A stretch of DNA of 64,000 nt, taken from contig NC_084934.1 in assembly GCF_958298935.1 (NCBI RefSeq), positions 8,434,501-8,498,500 of the forward strand. The letters are read 5' to 3'. The stretch is from Phragmites australis (Eukaryota; Streptophyta; Magnoliopsida; Poales; Poaceae). The notes under the pieces are model-generated. The model saw only the letters and a list, made by a program, of their open reading frames with translations, searched no databases and was not told the DNA's origin. This document shows, one piece after another, positions 1 through 10,396 of the stretch. How positions within the stretch are numbered: position 1 is the stretch's first letter; every line of letters starts with the position of its first letter. The position numbers and the translations under genes were made by a program.

Positions 1-957
1 GTGGTGCTCCTGCTGCCGCTGGTCGTCGGTGCCGGCAGCGCTGGCGGAGGTCGGCTGGAGGAGCAGGTGCTAGATGAAGCCGGCAGGCGATGGCGCGGTT
101 CATACGCTCGTGCCAGCATGATAGCGTCGTCGAGGGACGCCGATCGTTGTAGAGCCACATCTGTCTTCAATGGCTCGACAAGGCCGGTCACAAACAATTG
201 GATATGTTGGTGCTCGGATAATTCCGCGTCGCGACAAGCGAGTAAGGAACTTGTTGCAGTAGTCTGCGACGGTGCCCGTGCGACGAAGCATCATGATCTC
301 GCCCAGGGGAGATTCTGTCATAGGTGGCCCAAAGCGCTTGTGGACGAGCTGCACCAAAACGCCGCCAGGATGGTTCACCGGTGTTCGTTTCCAACCAGTA
401 GTACCAAAGTTGCGCTGCACCGGTCATATGGTAGGAAGCCATCCACACCTTGCAATGTTCTGGTGTGCATTGATCCCGGAAGAACTGCTCGCAGCGGTTC
501 AACCATGGAAGTGGATCCTCCGTGCCGTTGAAGTTGGGAAACTCCAGTTTGAAGAACCTTAGGGGCACGCGTTCGTCGCCGATGTCGCCTCCCGCTTGGC
601 CGTTGTGGTGTGGGTGCACCAAGCGGCCCGACTAACCGGTGTGCTTGCCGAGGATGCCGTTCCTCGAGCTGGTGTTGACGTCGTGCTCCTCGATGCCGGA
701 TGGCTCATCCTGTTGTGGTGACCCAGCCTTCTGCAGGCGCAGAACTGCTAGGTTGAGGGCCTGGACTTGCTCGGCGCCATTAGAGACCGACGCTTGCAGG
801 TTGGTCACCTTGGACAGCAGGCCATCCAGTGCTTTGATTTGCGGCACCAGAGCTGCCAAGGGCTCTAAGGAGGCCACACGCTTGTCGATGGTGGTGATTG
901 GTGTGGTGAGGTCAGTGATAGCTTTGGTCAGCACCTCCATGGAATCGGCACCTGAGC
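1..957 (-). pseudogene. Gypsy retrotransposon gag, broken
   Basis: Read on the minus strand this is the N-terminal part of a Ty3/Gypsy Gag, running off the window at position 1. It opens at 940 with a segment of heptad-like hydrophobic spacing (about 100 residues, likely coiled coil). A Retrotrans_gag-type domain follows, with the family signatures LEFPNFNGTEDPLPWLNRCE and GAAQLWYYWL, then PPMTESPLGEIMMLRRTGTV. Two lesions are visible. An in-frame TAG at about 632-634 separates the coiled-coil part from the gag domain, which are in the same frame. A frameshift near 345 moves the rest of the domain to another frame. The copy therefore cannot make a full Gag. It lies directly inside the PBS and LTR at 958-1371, so this is the 5' end of a minus-strand element whose pol lies beyond the left edge. 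Confidence 0.85.
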
Positions 958-969
958 TCTCTGATACCA
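958..969 (-). other. Primer binding site of Gypsy element
   Basis: Minus-strand TGGTATCAGAGA is the usual plant LTR-element sequence complementary to the 3' end of initiator Met tRNA. It lies 3 bp inside the LTR end at 973 and just upstream of the gag start at 940, which fixes both orientation and LTR boundary. Confidence 0.85.
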
Positions 970-972
970 GAT

Positions 973-1371
973 TGTCACAGGCAGGGTTATTGGTGGGTGG
1001 TGGATTGCGAAGATCGTAGTCGTGAGAGGTAGCAGAACGTGGCCCTGGACCTCTAGGGCGTGGCTTCGATGCCGTGGTCGGTTACTGCGCCCAGGAGGCA
1101 GGGGGTAGAAGGGGAGAGAAGAAGTTTGTTGAATCTATTCTTGTTGCCTTCAACAGTTGATCGACCAGTGCTTATGTAGCTTAGCCACCTAACAATCAAA
1201 ACTAACTCACAAGCTTATCATCCGGGATTTAACAAACTAGCTAACGATCAAATCTCCTAATTTAACTCTTAACTAACAACCCAAAACACGACTGGTTGCT
1301 AATTGGCGCCGGCTGGAATCTGGTCCTTCTCCCTTTTCTTGCGCCGTTCATACTAGACACCCCACATGACA
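973..1371 (-). repeat. 5' LTR of minus-strand Gypsy element
   Basis: This 399-bp segment begins TGTCA and ends TGACA in plus orientation, giving the short terminal inverted repeat of an LTR. The PBS adjoins its inner end. The five bases outside it (1372-1376, ACTTT) would be the target duplication. The partner copy is outside the window, so this is untested. The element interrupts the region that should hold the remaining exons of the PPR gene at 1795-2947. Confidence 0.75.
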
Positions 1372-1794
1372 ACTTTATTTTAAGAGAGATAGTTTATTCA
1401 TCTAATATAATAACATTAGATAATAAGGGGTGATTCCTTGTCCCAATGAATAATGCATGCCACTAAATAATGTTGTATGTTCACAATAGGCCAAAAACGT
1501 CTCACTGACATGAAGGGTCCACAATGAGTGGCATATTGTTCAGTGGCATATTATGGAATTTCTCTTGTAATAATGTAATAATGTATGGTAAGGAAAGGCA
1601 AAACAAAACAAAACATCATGAATGTTGTCCACCAATAATATATTGAACTAGTACAACTCCTACAGCAAACAGGTTACTCGTAATTTGGATAAAATGCCAT
1701 TTGAGGACTGCTATGACTTCTTTTCTGGGTGAAAGAAAATGATAGGTACATGATGTTTTAGGAATTGAAAGTATGACATATAATGTTCATACAG

Positions 1795-2947
1795 CCATTC
1801 TTGCATCTCAAAGAACAGACCACGTGACCGATCAACCTGATTTTGTCTAGCATGTAGTCATATCATCATACCATAAATGTCATTACGAGCACGGTAGCAC
1901 GGTAGTTCTCCTGATTTTTCATCCAGCGGAACACATGTACATCATGTTTCAAGGATCCAAAAATTGTGATTTCCCACAAGTGATACAAACTGTGAGTGCA
2001 TTATCACCAGGACAGGCCAACTTGTTGTTAGTGAATTCACAGTGGTTTGGGGTTCGTTTACAATAGAGAATCCTGTTGTAAGAGACACTGATAATTATGA
2101 ACTTTACAGTTACAAATAACTGCCTGGGAATCCTAGGAACAAAAATTCCACAGTTTAACAGAAATATATGTGCAAGGATGGACTCTACCAGAGAAAACTA
2201 AAATATTATCAGAATTGCCAATGCTACCTGCAAACAGATGCAAGGCCACTGTGGTTAAATGCTTGAATTAAGCACCGAAAGATAGATGACACATATTATG
2301 TGCAACTGTGCATTGCTATGGTACATTATTTACCCAAAAGCACGGCAATAAAAGCCAAATTGGTGAGTTTAATATGCGCAAATCCTGACCATTAGCAATA
2401 TGTGCCAAAATTATCATATCCCTGACCATTAATGATTTGTTATCACCAACAACATCTGGAACTCAACATGAAGTTATGAACATACCAAAATGGATACTAA
2501 GTTCAAGCAACCCATTGCAGCCACATCCTACTCCGGTCTAGCCATTTGAGAGACACAATACTGGCCAATAGCTGCATCCGCGCCGACGGTCATTTCATCG
2601 AGCACGTAGCAAGCAGGCGCGCGGCACAGACAAACAGACAGACATAGTATGGTGCTTACGCGGATAAGGAGCTGGAAGTTGCGGCGGGCGAAGCGGCCGG
2701 CCCAGCAGTTGAACACGGCATCGATGGCGAGCGCGTCGGCGCGGGGCAGAGCGACCACTCGCGCGGCGACCTCGGACACCTTCCAGTCCCGCTGCCACCG
2801 GCTGCCCTCGACGCGGAGGCGGTGCCACGCGGGGAGGGACGATGCGCCGACACCGTCCACCACGGCGACCGCGGTCGAGGTCGATGGACACGGCGGGGCG
2901 ACGTTCGCCGCCGCCGGCGGAGGCGGAGGCGGGGGAGCGGAAGACAT
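1795..2947 (-). pseudogene. EMB2654-like PPR gene, decayed 5' part
   Basis: Exon 1 (2947 to 2660, 96 codons) starts MSSAPPPP, has a proline/alanine-rich leader and then a conserved block containing RDWKVSEVAARVVALPRADA and FNCWAGRFARRNFQLLIR. It ends at a good donor (GTAAGC, 2659-2654), phase 0. Exon 2 lies at about 1973-1795, encoding pieces such as VHVFRWMKNQENY, NDIYGMMI and RGLFFEMQEW. From memory this order matches the N-terminus of plant EMB2654-type (At2g41720-like) pentatricopeptide repeat proteins, which act in organelle RNA processing. Lesions in exon 2: a perfect 8-bp tandem duplication (1889-1904) causing a frameshift, an in-frame TGA at 1858-1860 where the family has Arg, and no AG at the expected acceptor. 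Homology stops at about 1795, perhaps at an intron donor. Later exons are not found before the Gypsy element at 1371. Confidence 0.72.
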
Positions 2948-2949
2948 TA

Positions 2950-3160
2950 GGCCATCTCCAACAGGATCTGTAAATCTGAAAATTTCAGTGCTACAGTACT
3001 TTGCGGTGTACTGTAGCACTGAAAATTCGTCTCCAACAGAGTTTGTATCCAGTGATACAGTGCTGCTACAGTATTAGAGATAGGGATGCTGTAATAGTGA
3101 TAAAGAATGCTGTAATAGTATTTTAAGGATGGAAATTTGAGGTAGCTGTTGGAGATGGTC
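2950..3160. mobile_element. Tourist/Harbinger-like MITE at the start codon
   Basis: This 211-bp element has inverted termini GGCCATCTCCAACAG and CTGTTGGAGATGGTC, flanked by the trinucleotide duplication TTA (2947-2949 and 3161-3163), as expected for PIF/Harbinger MITEs. It has no coding capacity. The inner part contains further self-complementary stretches (tactgtagcac / gtgctacagta type). The right-hand TTA overlaps the A of the minus-strand ATG at 2945-2947, so the MITE abuts the PPR start codon and replaces the sequence normally just upstream. Confidence 0.85.
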
Positions 3161-3163
3161 TTA

Positions 3164-3615
3164 CCGTTGTGGATGTGCGGGCGTTTTTGGATAGCGTGGG
3201 CGTCGGGTCGGGGATACCGTTGTAGGCCTCAGGCTGGGCCGGGTCGAGCTTCAGGTTCTCAGGCTGGGCCGGGTCGAGAAGTTGGTTTTTGCAAAATAAA
3301 AAACTGACTTATAAGGAAATGAATTAAATGTTGACAAGCTAGTTAAATTGAGCTTTTTTTTTATTTTTAGCGTGCTGAGAAACTAAAAATTTATTGCAAA
3401 AGCTAATAGAAAAAACTATTAGCCAAAAGACAGCTTTTCAATAAAAACCAAAAACCTCAACCCCACCAAACACAGTCTCAATATGGGTTGATAAGCCTAA
3501 CCCGAGCCCACCCATCTCATAAGGCTGAGCCGAAGAAAAAGTTCTAAAAAAACAATTAGTACTACTTCTAGAATAAGGCACTGCTACAAAATAGAAACAA
3601 AAGAGCTGCCTATTA
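3164..3615. other. No gene seen; A/T-rich intergenic
   Basis: No coding signal was seen. The segment at about 3340-3480 ends in accccaccaaacacagtctc, resembling the terminal sequence of many hAT-type MITEs. A matching second end was not identified, so no element is called. Confidence 0.5.
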
Positions 3616-5508
3616 TCTCTATCTTTATTATATAAAATACGAGTTATTTACTACGTCATCTCTTCCGGCTACTCTTCTCGTACCTAATAAAACTCTAAAT
3701 TTTGAATAATTTACCCACTTTTAACATCCACTTTTATCATCTAGCTTCTCAGTCTCATTACCAGCTACACATATGGAATCTGCTTTACTAATGAAAATAT
3801 TCACTACTTTAAAAACGCGAGTTGGTGGTCGTGATGGTCGTCCGTCCACCACCCCCTCACCTGGTTTTGGCGCCAACAGGTGGGCCATCCCAAACATGCA
3901 TTCCCTTGCCTCGCTCGTTCCCTAGCTCCCCTGCTCTCATCGCCTCTCGTGGACCCCACTCCCTCCCCCATCCTTTCACCTATGGCCACGAGCATGTGAG
4001 TCGTGACACCGGCAAGCCACTTCCTGGGCTGTCGCTTGGATCCTCCCCAGACTGCCGCCACCTAGGACTCCATCGCCTATGGGAGCAACCGCCACATGAA
4101 GCCTCATCGTCTGCGCGAGCCGCCACCTCATGTGGCCAGCGACGAGCTACCCTCCTCAACATCAGCTCCTCCAGCATGAGCATGTGGGAGATAAATAGAG
4201 AGGTAGAGCGGAGAGGGGTGGCGCTGCTGGTGGCCATCGGCGATGAGAGCTAGCGGAGGTGGCAGATCCAAGCTGTGTTAAGCAGGAAAGAGAATAAGAG
4301 ATTGAGCATCGCAACAAGGACTTTGTGCCCATAGGTGGGCTTGCCAACTTCGGCATCGGTGCATCGTGGTGGAGCCGGAGGCGATAGTTCGTGTCCTCTT
4401 GGAGCTGGCCGGTAAGATTGAGGTCACCGGGATCGTGGGTTGATGCGGCTAATCCCATGCCCAATTCATCTGTCACCATCCTCCAATCAACGTCAATTTG
4501 GATCGCCATCTAGATTGATGCCTAGGTCGCGACCAGGATCTTTGTCGCTGCTCTTCCTTCGCTCACCTCCAGTCTTCCTCCCGCTCCCAAGCATTGCTGA
4601 CCCGTCGCGCTGCTCATGTGGCGTGTGATGGTCTGGTTCTTGCTCGCGCCCTACATTGCCGTCTCCTCATCTTCTTTCTATCTCTAACAACCCTTGCTCG
4701 GTTTCTTGCTGTAGCTACTGCGTTTGCCCCATTTCCTGCTCTATCTCGTGGGTGGGGGAGCTTTTCGGAGAAGAAAACATGTGTGCGTCAGAGAGAGTGA
4801 GAGAGTGAGTGGGAGCCTGCAGCCAACAACTTTTGTCTTTTACTTTTCTTCTCTTCAGCATAGGAGTGGTGAGCAGCTGGAGCATCAGAGATTGATGCTT
4901 ATGGTTTTCTGTACATACTGCACAATACTAATGGTTGCTACAATTATATGCCTATCGGGTAGAATTTGGGTATTGGAATGCTCGTATAGCAGGTGCTATA
5001 ACCTGGGTCGTCCGTGTCCTAAACTAAGGATTCCTTTTCATAATTTGACACTCATATTATAATGACAGGTGGATACTTTGGGTCACTGACATATATGGTA
5101 GGATGTCAAATCATTAAAAGTATACAGATGTAGTGTTATATTCTGAAATATCCTGATGTAAACATTGCTACAAAGGCTCATGTACTATGGAAGTATTTCA
5201 GCTAAGAAAATATGCAATGCAATCTCCACATAAGTTGAGAAAGGATTTTTTTTTACACATTTATAATGTAATTGGGTTTAGGGTGTGACAAACAATAATT
5301 GTTTTGATTGACCAAATATGCTTGGGTGTGACAAATTACGCTAAAAAGGCTAATATGATAGTAGGGAACAATTTTCTGCTAAGTAAATATAAAGTCATGT
5401 AAATGAAGATTGGATTTCATTATGTAAAGGTAAATTGCATATTTTGAATTTAGAAATTTGGAAGACCCTTATTTATGATCCGTAGCAATGCACGGGTACT
5501 TAAACTAG
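3616..5508 (+). mobile_element. Non-autonomous Helitron
   Basis: The 3' terminus is typical of grass Helitrons: a short hairpin CCGTAGCAATGCACGG (5480-5495), a 9-bp spacer, and CTAG at 5505-5508 followed by host T. The best 5' terminus is TCTCTATCTTTATTATATAA at 3616, preceded by host A, giving the expected A|T insertion. A second 5'-end-like sequence, TCACTACTTTAAAAACGCGA, begins at 3801. It could be the true start or a nested remnant, but it is preceded by T rather than A. No Rep/helicase coding was recognised. The interior is C-rich and holds short open frames (for example 3822-4253) without family signatures, possibly captured gene pieces. Confidence 0.7.
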
Positions 5509-6164
5509 TAAATGAAGAAATTAGAAGGAACTAGCAGATAATCTCCCCCTCTTTTTTCAGATCCCATCTGAAATCAAACTATGACATCGCTTTCGACTTA
5601 TTCGTTCGGTGGTGCTCTCATGACGTATCCATATCTTCATACCTTGAGTTTGTACTTGATATTACCGCATCCAATATTTGTATTTTCGTTGCACCATACG
5701 AACACTTAGCTAGTATTTAAAAAGGAGAGAGTTAAACCTAGATGAACGAATCACCAATTACAACACGCCTCTAAAACGTCTTCATCTAACTCTCTATCAT
5801 TTCGTATGATATCCAATCTCTTCAATACTTTTAGATTGGACTGTCTCGTCTAGCTAGGCAAGCAGTTGCATTGGAGGTCTTCTAGGAAAGTGGCTTAACT
5901 CATGGGGACTTCAACGTGGAAGAACGGCCACCCAACTCAATGGCACTATCAATGTTGATCTTGTCAAAAGGGTGTCCATTCATAACCTAATGAATCATAG
6001 GTGAAGGCAACTAGGAAGCATCCTCCCGGTGTCTCCGGCCACCTACACAAAGATAAGGGGGTCTCTGCTTGCAACATCAGAAGAGCAAGATAAATCATTA
6101 GAAATAGGTTTAGGAGTGGCAAATTAACAGATTTTTCCAATTTGAGGAAATCTAATGTGTACTA
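5509..6164. other. No gene seen
   Basis: Unannotated intergenic sequence between the Helitron and the Stowaway-like MITE. No long frame, splice-bounded exon or terminal repeat was recognised. Confidence 0.5.
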
Positions 6165-6414
6165 CTCTCTCCGTTCTTTTTTATTCGATGATTTTTTTTA
6201 TCTCCAAAACAAAACTTTGACCACAACTTTCTATAATTTTATATCAATAAGTAGTAATAAAACTATACTTTTGTAAAAGTATTTTGAAACACAAATGTAA
6301 CTATATGACTTTCATATAGTCAATACAGATAGTTTATAACATGGCGATGGTCAAACTATACAAAGGTTCATACAAATTCTAGGACATCAAATAGAGAGAG
6401 ATAGAGAGAGAGAG
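6165..6414. mobile_element. Stowaway-like MITE
   Basis: This 250-bp AT-rich element starts CTCTCTCCGTTC and ends in a degenerate GAGAGAGAGAG, flanked by TA (6163-6164 and 6415-6416). The inner tract with aactttgaccacaactttc and its counterpart ggtcaaactatacaaaggtt is the usual TTTGACC-containing form of grass Tc1/Mariner MITEs. The right terminus has drifted into a GA repeat, so the exact end is approximate. Confidence 0.65.
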
Positions 6415-7060
6415 TAACATTGCAGGGAGTTTCTTTGGAACATGAAAAGTTTTCTAGATTCTTAGTGAAATCAATTGGATTCATGTGAAGTTCCTGTATA
6501 ACTTATGTGTATGTTCCAAATCTATAAAGGAAACTTTTACGGTGTTGTGGTTTGAGGAACACGGTTATCCATTATCACCTCATTCATAAGCTACATTGTT
6601 TGTTTTAAGAAATGGAATAGGTTGATCCATCACCACCTCACTTCTTATAAGCACATGATTAGTATAAAAGATAAAGGATGGTGCCATCTCTATTTTGAGA
6701 TGAACCCATAATATACCATCCCATCTATGATGGGCTTATTCCTCAAAACACCATTTATTTCTATAGCGATTTTATGTACGATTGTAACTTTGCAGGTCAC
6801 ACAAGGGACAGATCCACAAATCACTGCCTTAGGCCATCTCTCACCTCCGACCTTGGTGGTCATCTGAACATGTGTGAAAACAAAAGGCGGGCCATGTATT
6901 TCTGCAGTTGCATGAATTAATCATGAAATGCAAAAAATTAAAGAGAGATCAAATAATCACTTTGCAAGAAAAAATGAATTAGTTTTTTAAGGAAAGAAAG
7001 TAAATTAGTTAATCAGGCTAGGCCAATTTTCTGGGTCGGATCCAACCACTGATAATCGCA
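6415..7060. other. No gene seen
   Basis: AT-rich intergenic sequence with several short repeated phrases (for example caccacctca / atcacctcattcataag at 6575-6650) but no recognisable gene or bounded transposon. Confidence 0.45.
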
Positions 7061-7590
7061 TTGATGACGCCAAAATTATTCAAGTGCCTGGGCCTATTTG
7101 AAGTCTCCGGGAAAGGAGAAAATCCCTTTCTTCTTCATCTTCCTGTTCCCTTACCCGGTGGCATCGTGTCGCACCGCCAACCACTCGCTGCCCCATCCTT
7201 CTCTACTACCTTCCGTCTCTCCACCCTATCTGCCTCATCGAACCTTCTCCGTCGACCACGCGCACATCCGTGCCTAGTGCCTCCCTTAGCCGGAGTGTGC
7301 TGCCAACCACCTCGAGGGATTCCCCTCTTGCAGTTATCATCCTCCTCCTCCTCCTCTGCCCCTCTGCTAGATCAGTGTAGGGTGGAGATATGTCTAGGCT
7401 TGGATCAATTTCTCCTGTCTCGGTAAGGAACCCTAACCTAGGTTGCTTCCTTGGTCCGATTGCTCGTCCTATTCTGTGGGATCTTTTCTGCTTCGAGCAA
7501 TCAAATCCAAATTTTTCTGCTCCAATCTGCATAGTTTGTTGTAGAATCGTTTGTTGTGTTGAGGGGTTATGAAAGTTGGTTAATTTTACA
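7061..7590 (+). other. Pyrimidine-rich gene-leader-like segment
   Basis: A C/T-rich block with GC content unlike its flanks, ending in CTCCTGTCTCGGTAAGGAAC (about 7411-7430). CG|GTAAGG is a good splice donor. It looks like a grass 5' leader exon or a captured gene piece. The frame 7061-7426 has no family motif, ends before the donor and is low complexity (Ser/Pro-rich), so it is not called as a protein gene. Confidence 0.3.
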
Positions 7591-7911
7591 AAGAATTTGT
7601 GTGTTCAACTGGATCCCTACGCTGTCAAGTCCGCCCCATGTTTGGGAGGAGACAAGGGAAGGTAAATAGTCGCTTGTTCTTTGGTGCGCTCATGGCATAT
7701 TTAATCAGGAAACCATACAAGTAGAGAATCATAAATCGTTGTCACTTGACACGCAGTGCAATGTAAGAAGAGTTGGAGTAGTCTAACATCGTGCGCGTCA
7801 ATGTAGAGGAAGCAGCCAACAAGCTCCAACAAGCTTCGATAAGTTCCGAGCTTTGTCATCGCACCTTGCCGTCACCAATCTGATTAGCATCGCAATGGCA
7901 TCATAGCCTCT

Positions 7912-8960
7912 ATGATATCTAGTTGCTGGTGTGAAATGCAGAACGCTAGTGTGCTAGTACTACACATACAATTAGGGTTTTGAGAGGTCAGGTAGAGAAG
8001 GAGCGGCTAGGGTTTTGGAGTGGCTCAATTGTATGCGCTCCTCCTCACGCCTGCCCTTATATAGATCCTGCTATAAGCTCCCACGTTGGTATCCCATCAG
8101 GACTTTAGTCCTACACGGATCACGATCCGATCAAACTCTCTTACGGATCCAATCCGCGCGTCTTGTTTTAACCCATTAAGTGTGTGATCCGTTAGGTTCA
8201 TGTACAAACAGCTATGACTCGAAAACCCCTTTCTGATCTGGAATCAACAGCGGTCTCTAGCAGGGCTTATTAACTTCCAAATATACATAAAGATCATATC
8301 GGCTGAACTTTGATATACTCATACACCAATCCCTTTGTCTCACAATACCGGTCAAGCGCAAGACGAGACACATGTCATCCTTGTGATAGCTTGACCATTC
8401 ACTCAATCTTGTAGTGATTTATTCAACTCAGGATTAACTATTTAATCATATTAGCATGAGCATGTATTTTCTAATCTAACCACATTGAGGGGTCTAAAGA
8501 TATCACCCCCCTTATATAGGATGGACAAATTTCATCTTGATCGCTCACACGCTATGACATATTTCATAGCAAATCTAAAAGTTACATTTATAATTACATA
8601 GTTACGGAATAGCGTTTGACAGCCCCTTAGTATACCATTACATATTCTGTGAATTAATGGCGATTTCAGATCTAAGGATCATGTAGGTACACCATTTGAT
8701 ATTACAACTGATGGTACATCATATAATAATTCTAACAGTATCTCAAGGTGGGTCTATCCAGCACCATATTCTCTAATATGTATCCATATTTTTGATTTGA
8801 TATCTTTATATCAATGATATATGAAACATAATCATCAATCAATACATGTGCTAGTCTGTGAATCATTATCGTTCCACATAATAATATAAAACTAGTGATC
8901 ATTTAAAATAACATTACAACGAAACAAAGAGCTTCAAAAACAAGTCACATACTTGATAAT
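7912..8960 (-). repeat. Probable Copia LTR/3'-UTR remnant
   Basis: The stretch has the look of the non-coding end of a minus-strand Copia element: a block with ccttatatagatcc and flanking gatccg repeats (7912-8200), then a long AT-rich tract without open frames. The same arrangement of LTR followed by AT-rich 3' UTR is seen in the identifiable Copia copy at 35448-36765. No pol remnant or second LTR was found nearby, so the assignment rests on style rather than alignment. Confidence 0.3.
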
Positions 8961-9900
8961 TAATGTAAATGATATGATAATTATTTAAAGAACTAAATAA
9001 CACATTATTTAAGAGTATATAAACATAGATATGATATAATCATAGCATCTCTATGATCACGTCAAGAGCCTATCATCAACAAAAACGTCATTCTTATGGT
9101 GTGGAATTATCCAATAAACTTTGTCCATGGGCGCGAGTGTTAGGTTGGTACATCGATTAGGTGAGCTTCGAGCACAAACAATTATAATGACATTTATTAT
9201 CATCATTCTTGAGCTGGTTAGTAAAAGATATGAAAGCACCAATTCAAACTTATTGCAAAATGTGGCAAAATGTGGGCCAAATAATTCTAAAATTCTTCTA
9301 TAGGTCTTCTTTTCTCGAGTGAAATCTACACCTGAGCCAATTCTCGCAAAAAAGGCATCATACCCTAAACTCCCCTCTTCTACGCTGATTCCCATGAACC
9401 CTAAATTCCAAACTACGGGACACCCGATTGCATTATAAGCTGTCCCTACCTGCTTCTTCCGATTTTTTCTATATTTCAAAAATAAAAAAAATATAAAAAT
9501 AGGAGTCCATTTAAAAAATCAAAGAACTAAGCTATTACGTTTGTTGGAAGGACAATATGTTTATTTTTTGAGCTAGATTATAATATCCTCTAAACTATCA
9601 TTTTTAGAATGTTTTATGACTTTTTCGATAGTGTTTTAAATGTAATGTAATATTTTTTTATTTTTAAACCTATGAAGGAAGACATATGCCTAATTTCTAC
9701 AATTATTTTAAACAAAAGTCTATTTTTATAATTTTTAATTTTCAAAATATAAAAATAAAAAAGCTCCTTCTCCCACAAGCCGGCGATTTTGCGAAGGCGG
9801 GAAATAAAAGTGCCCCATAGTTTGGAGGAATTTAACCATAAATACCACTAATATACGCCCGACCTGCTTCCTTATCCATACATATGTTTGGCCTAGCTAG
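8961..9900. other. AT-rich upstream region, no gene
   Basis: This region lies upstream of the candidate first exon of the gene at 12960. The minus-strand frame 9057-9479 (140 codons) has no recognised domain, and its C-terminal half is read from a simple AT-rich tract. It is not called. The part from 9470 to 9780 is very A/T-rich. Confidence 0.45.
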
Positions 9901-9912
9901 AAGAAGGAAATT

Positions 9913-10396
9913 TTATAAAACCTTGCGCGAAAGGTCCTTATAAAATTTTGATCACGTTATTTCTCATCTGATCTGAAACCGACACGTATACAAAAAAATA
10001 GAGGACACATGTCTGAAACTTGAAATATATAAAATTTTCTTCTATCGGCGCCGCCGCCTCGGCACTACGGGACACGCCACACGGCCACCTAACCGCGCCG
10101 GTGCACGTTCGGATCCAAACCCTCGGGGCCCGGATCAGAGCCCTCTCGGGCCAGGCGCACGCCGGTGAGGCCCAGATCTGGAGCCAACAGCGGGATGCCC
10201 TGACCTCCCCCAGTAGCGCCTGGCGACAGCAGCCTCTCCCTCCCCACGACCTCCCTCCCCCCGTCATAGGGTTTCGCGGCCAGCTCCTCCCACGGTTGCC
10301 CGGCGCGGATCTGCGGCGAGATCCCCCCGGCTGCCTCCTGGCGCGGATCTGCGGCCAACTCCTCCCCCGCCCCCACGCTGCCAGAGCCAGGCCACG
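9913..10396 (+). promoter_or_regulatory. Candidate promoter and non-coding first exon
   Basis: A TTTATAAAA box lies at about 9913-9921. From about 10040 the sequence becomes sharply GC-rich, as grass first exons do, and ends in a good donor (CCACG|GTGAGC, intron from 10397). The next good acceptor before an in-frame ATG is ACCGCAG at 12931-12937. An intron of about 2.5 kb between them would make this the 5'-UTR exon of the protein gene at 12960. This is inferred from splice signals and composition only. The frame 10020-10400 is Arg/Pro-rich noise typical of such leaders. Confidence 0.4.

Noticed and set aside
9057..9479. 140-codon minus-strand frame
   Set aside because: No recognised domain, half of it in AT-rich simple sequence, no splice or promoter context.
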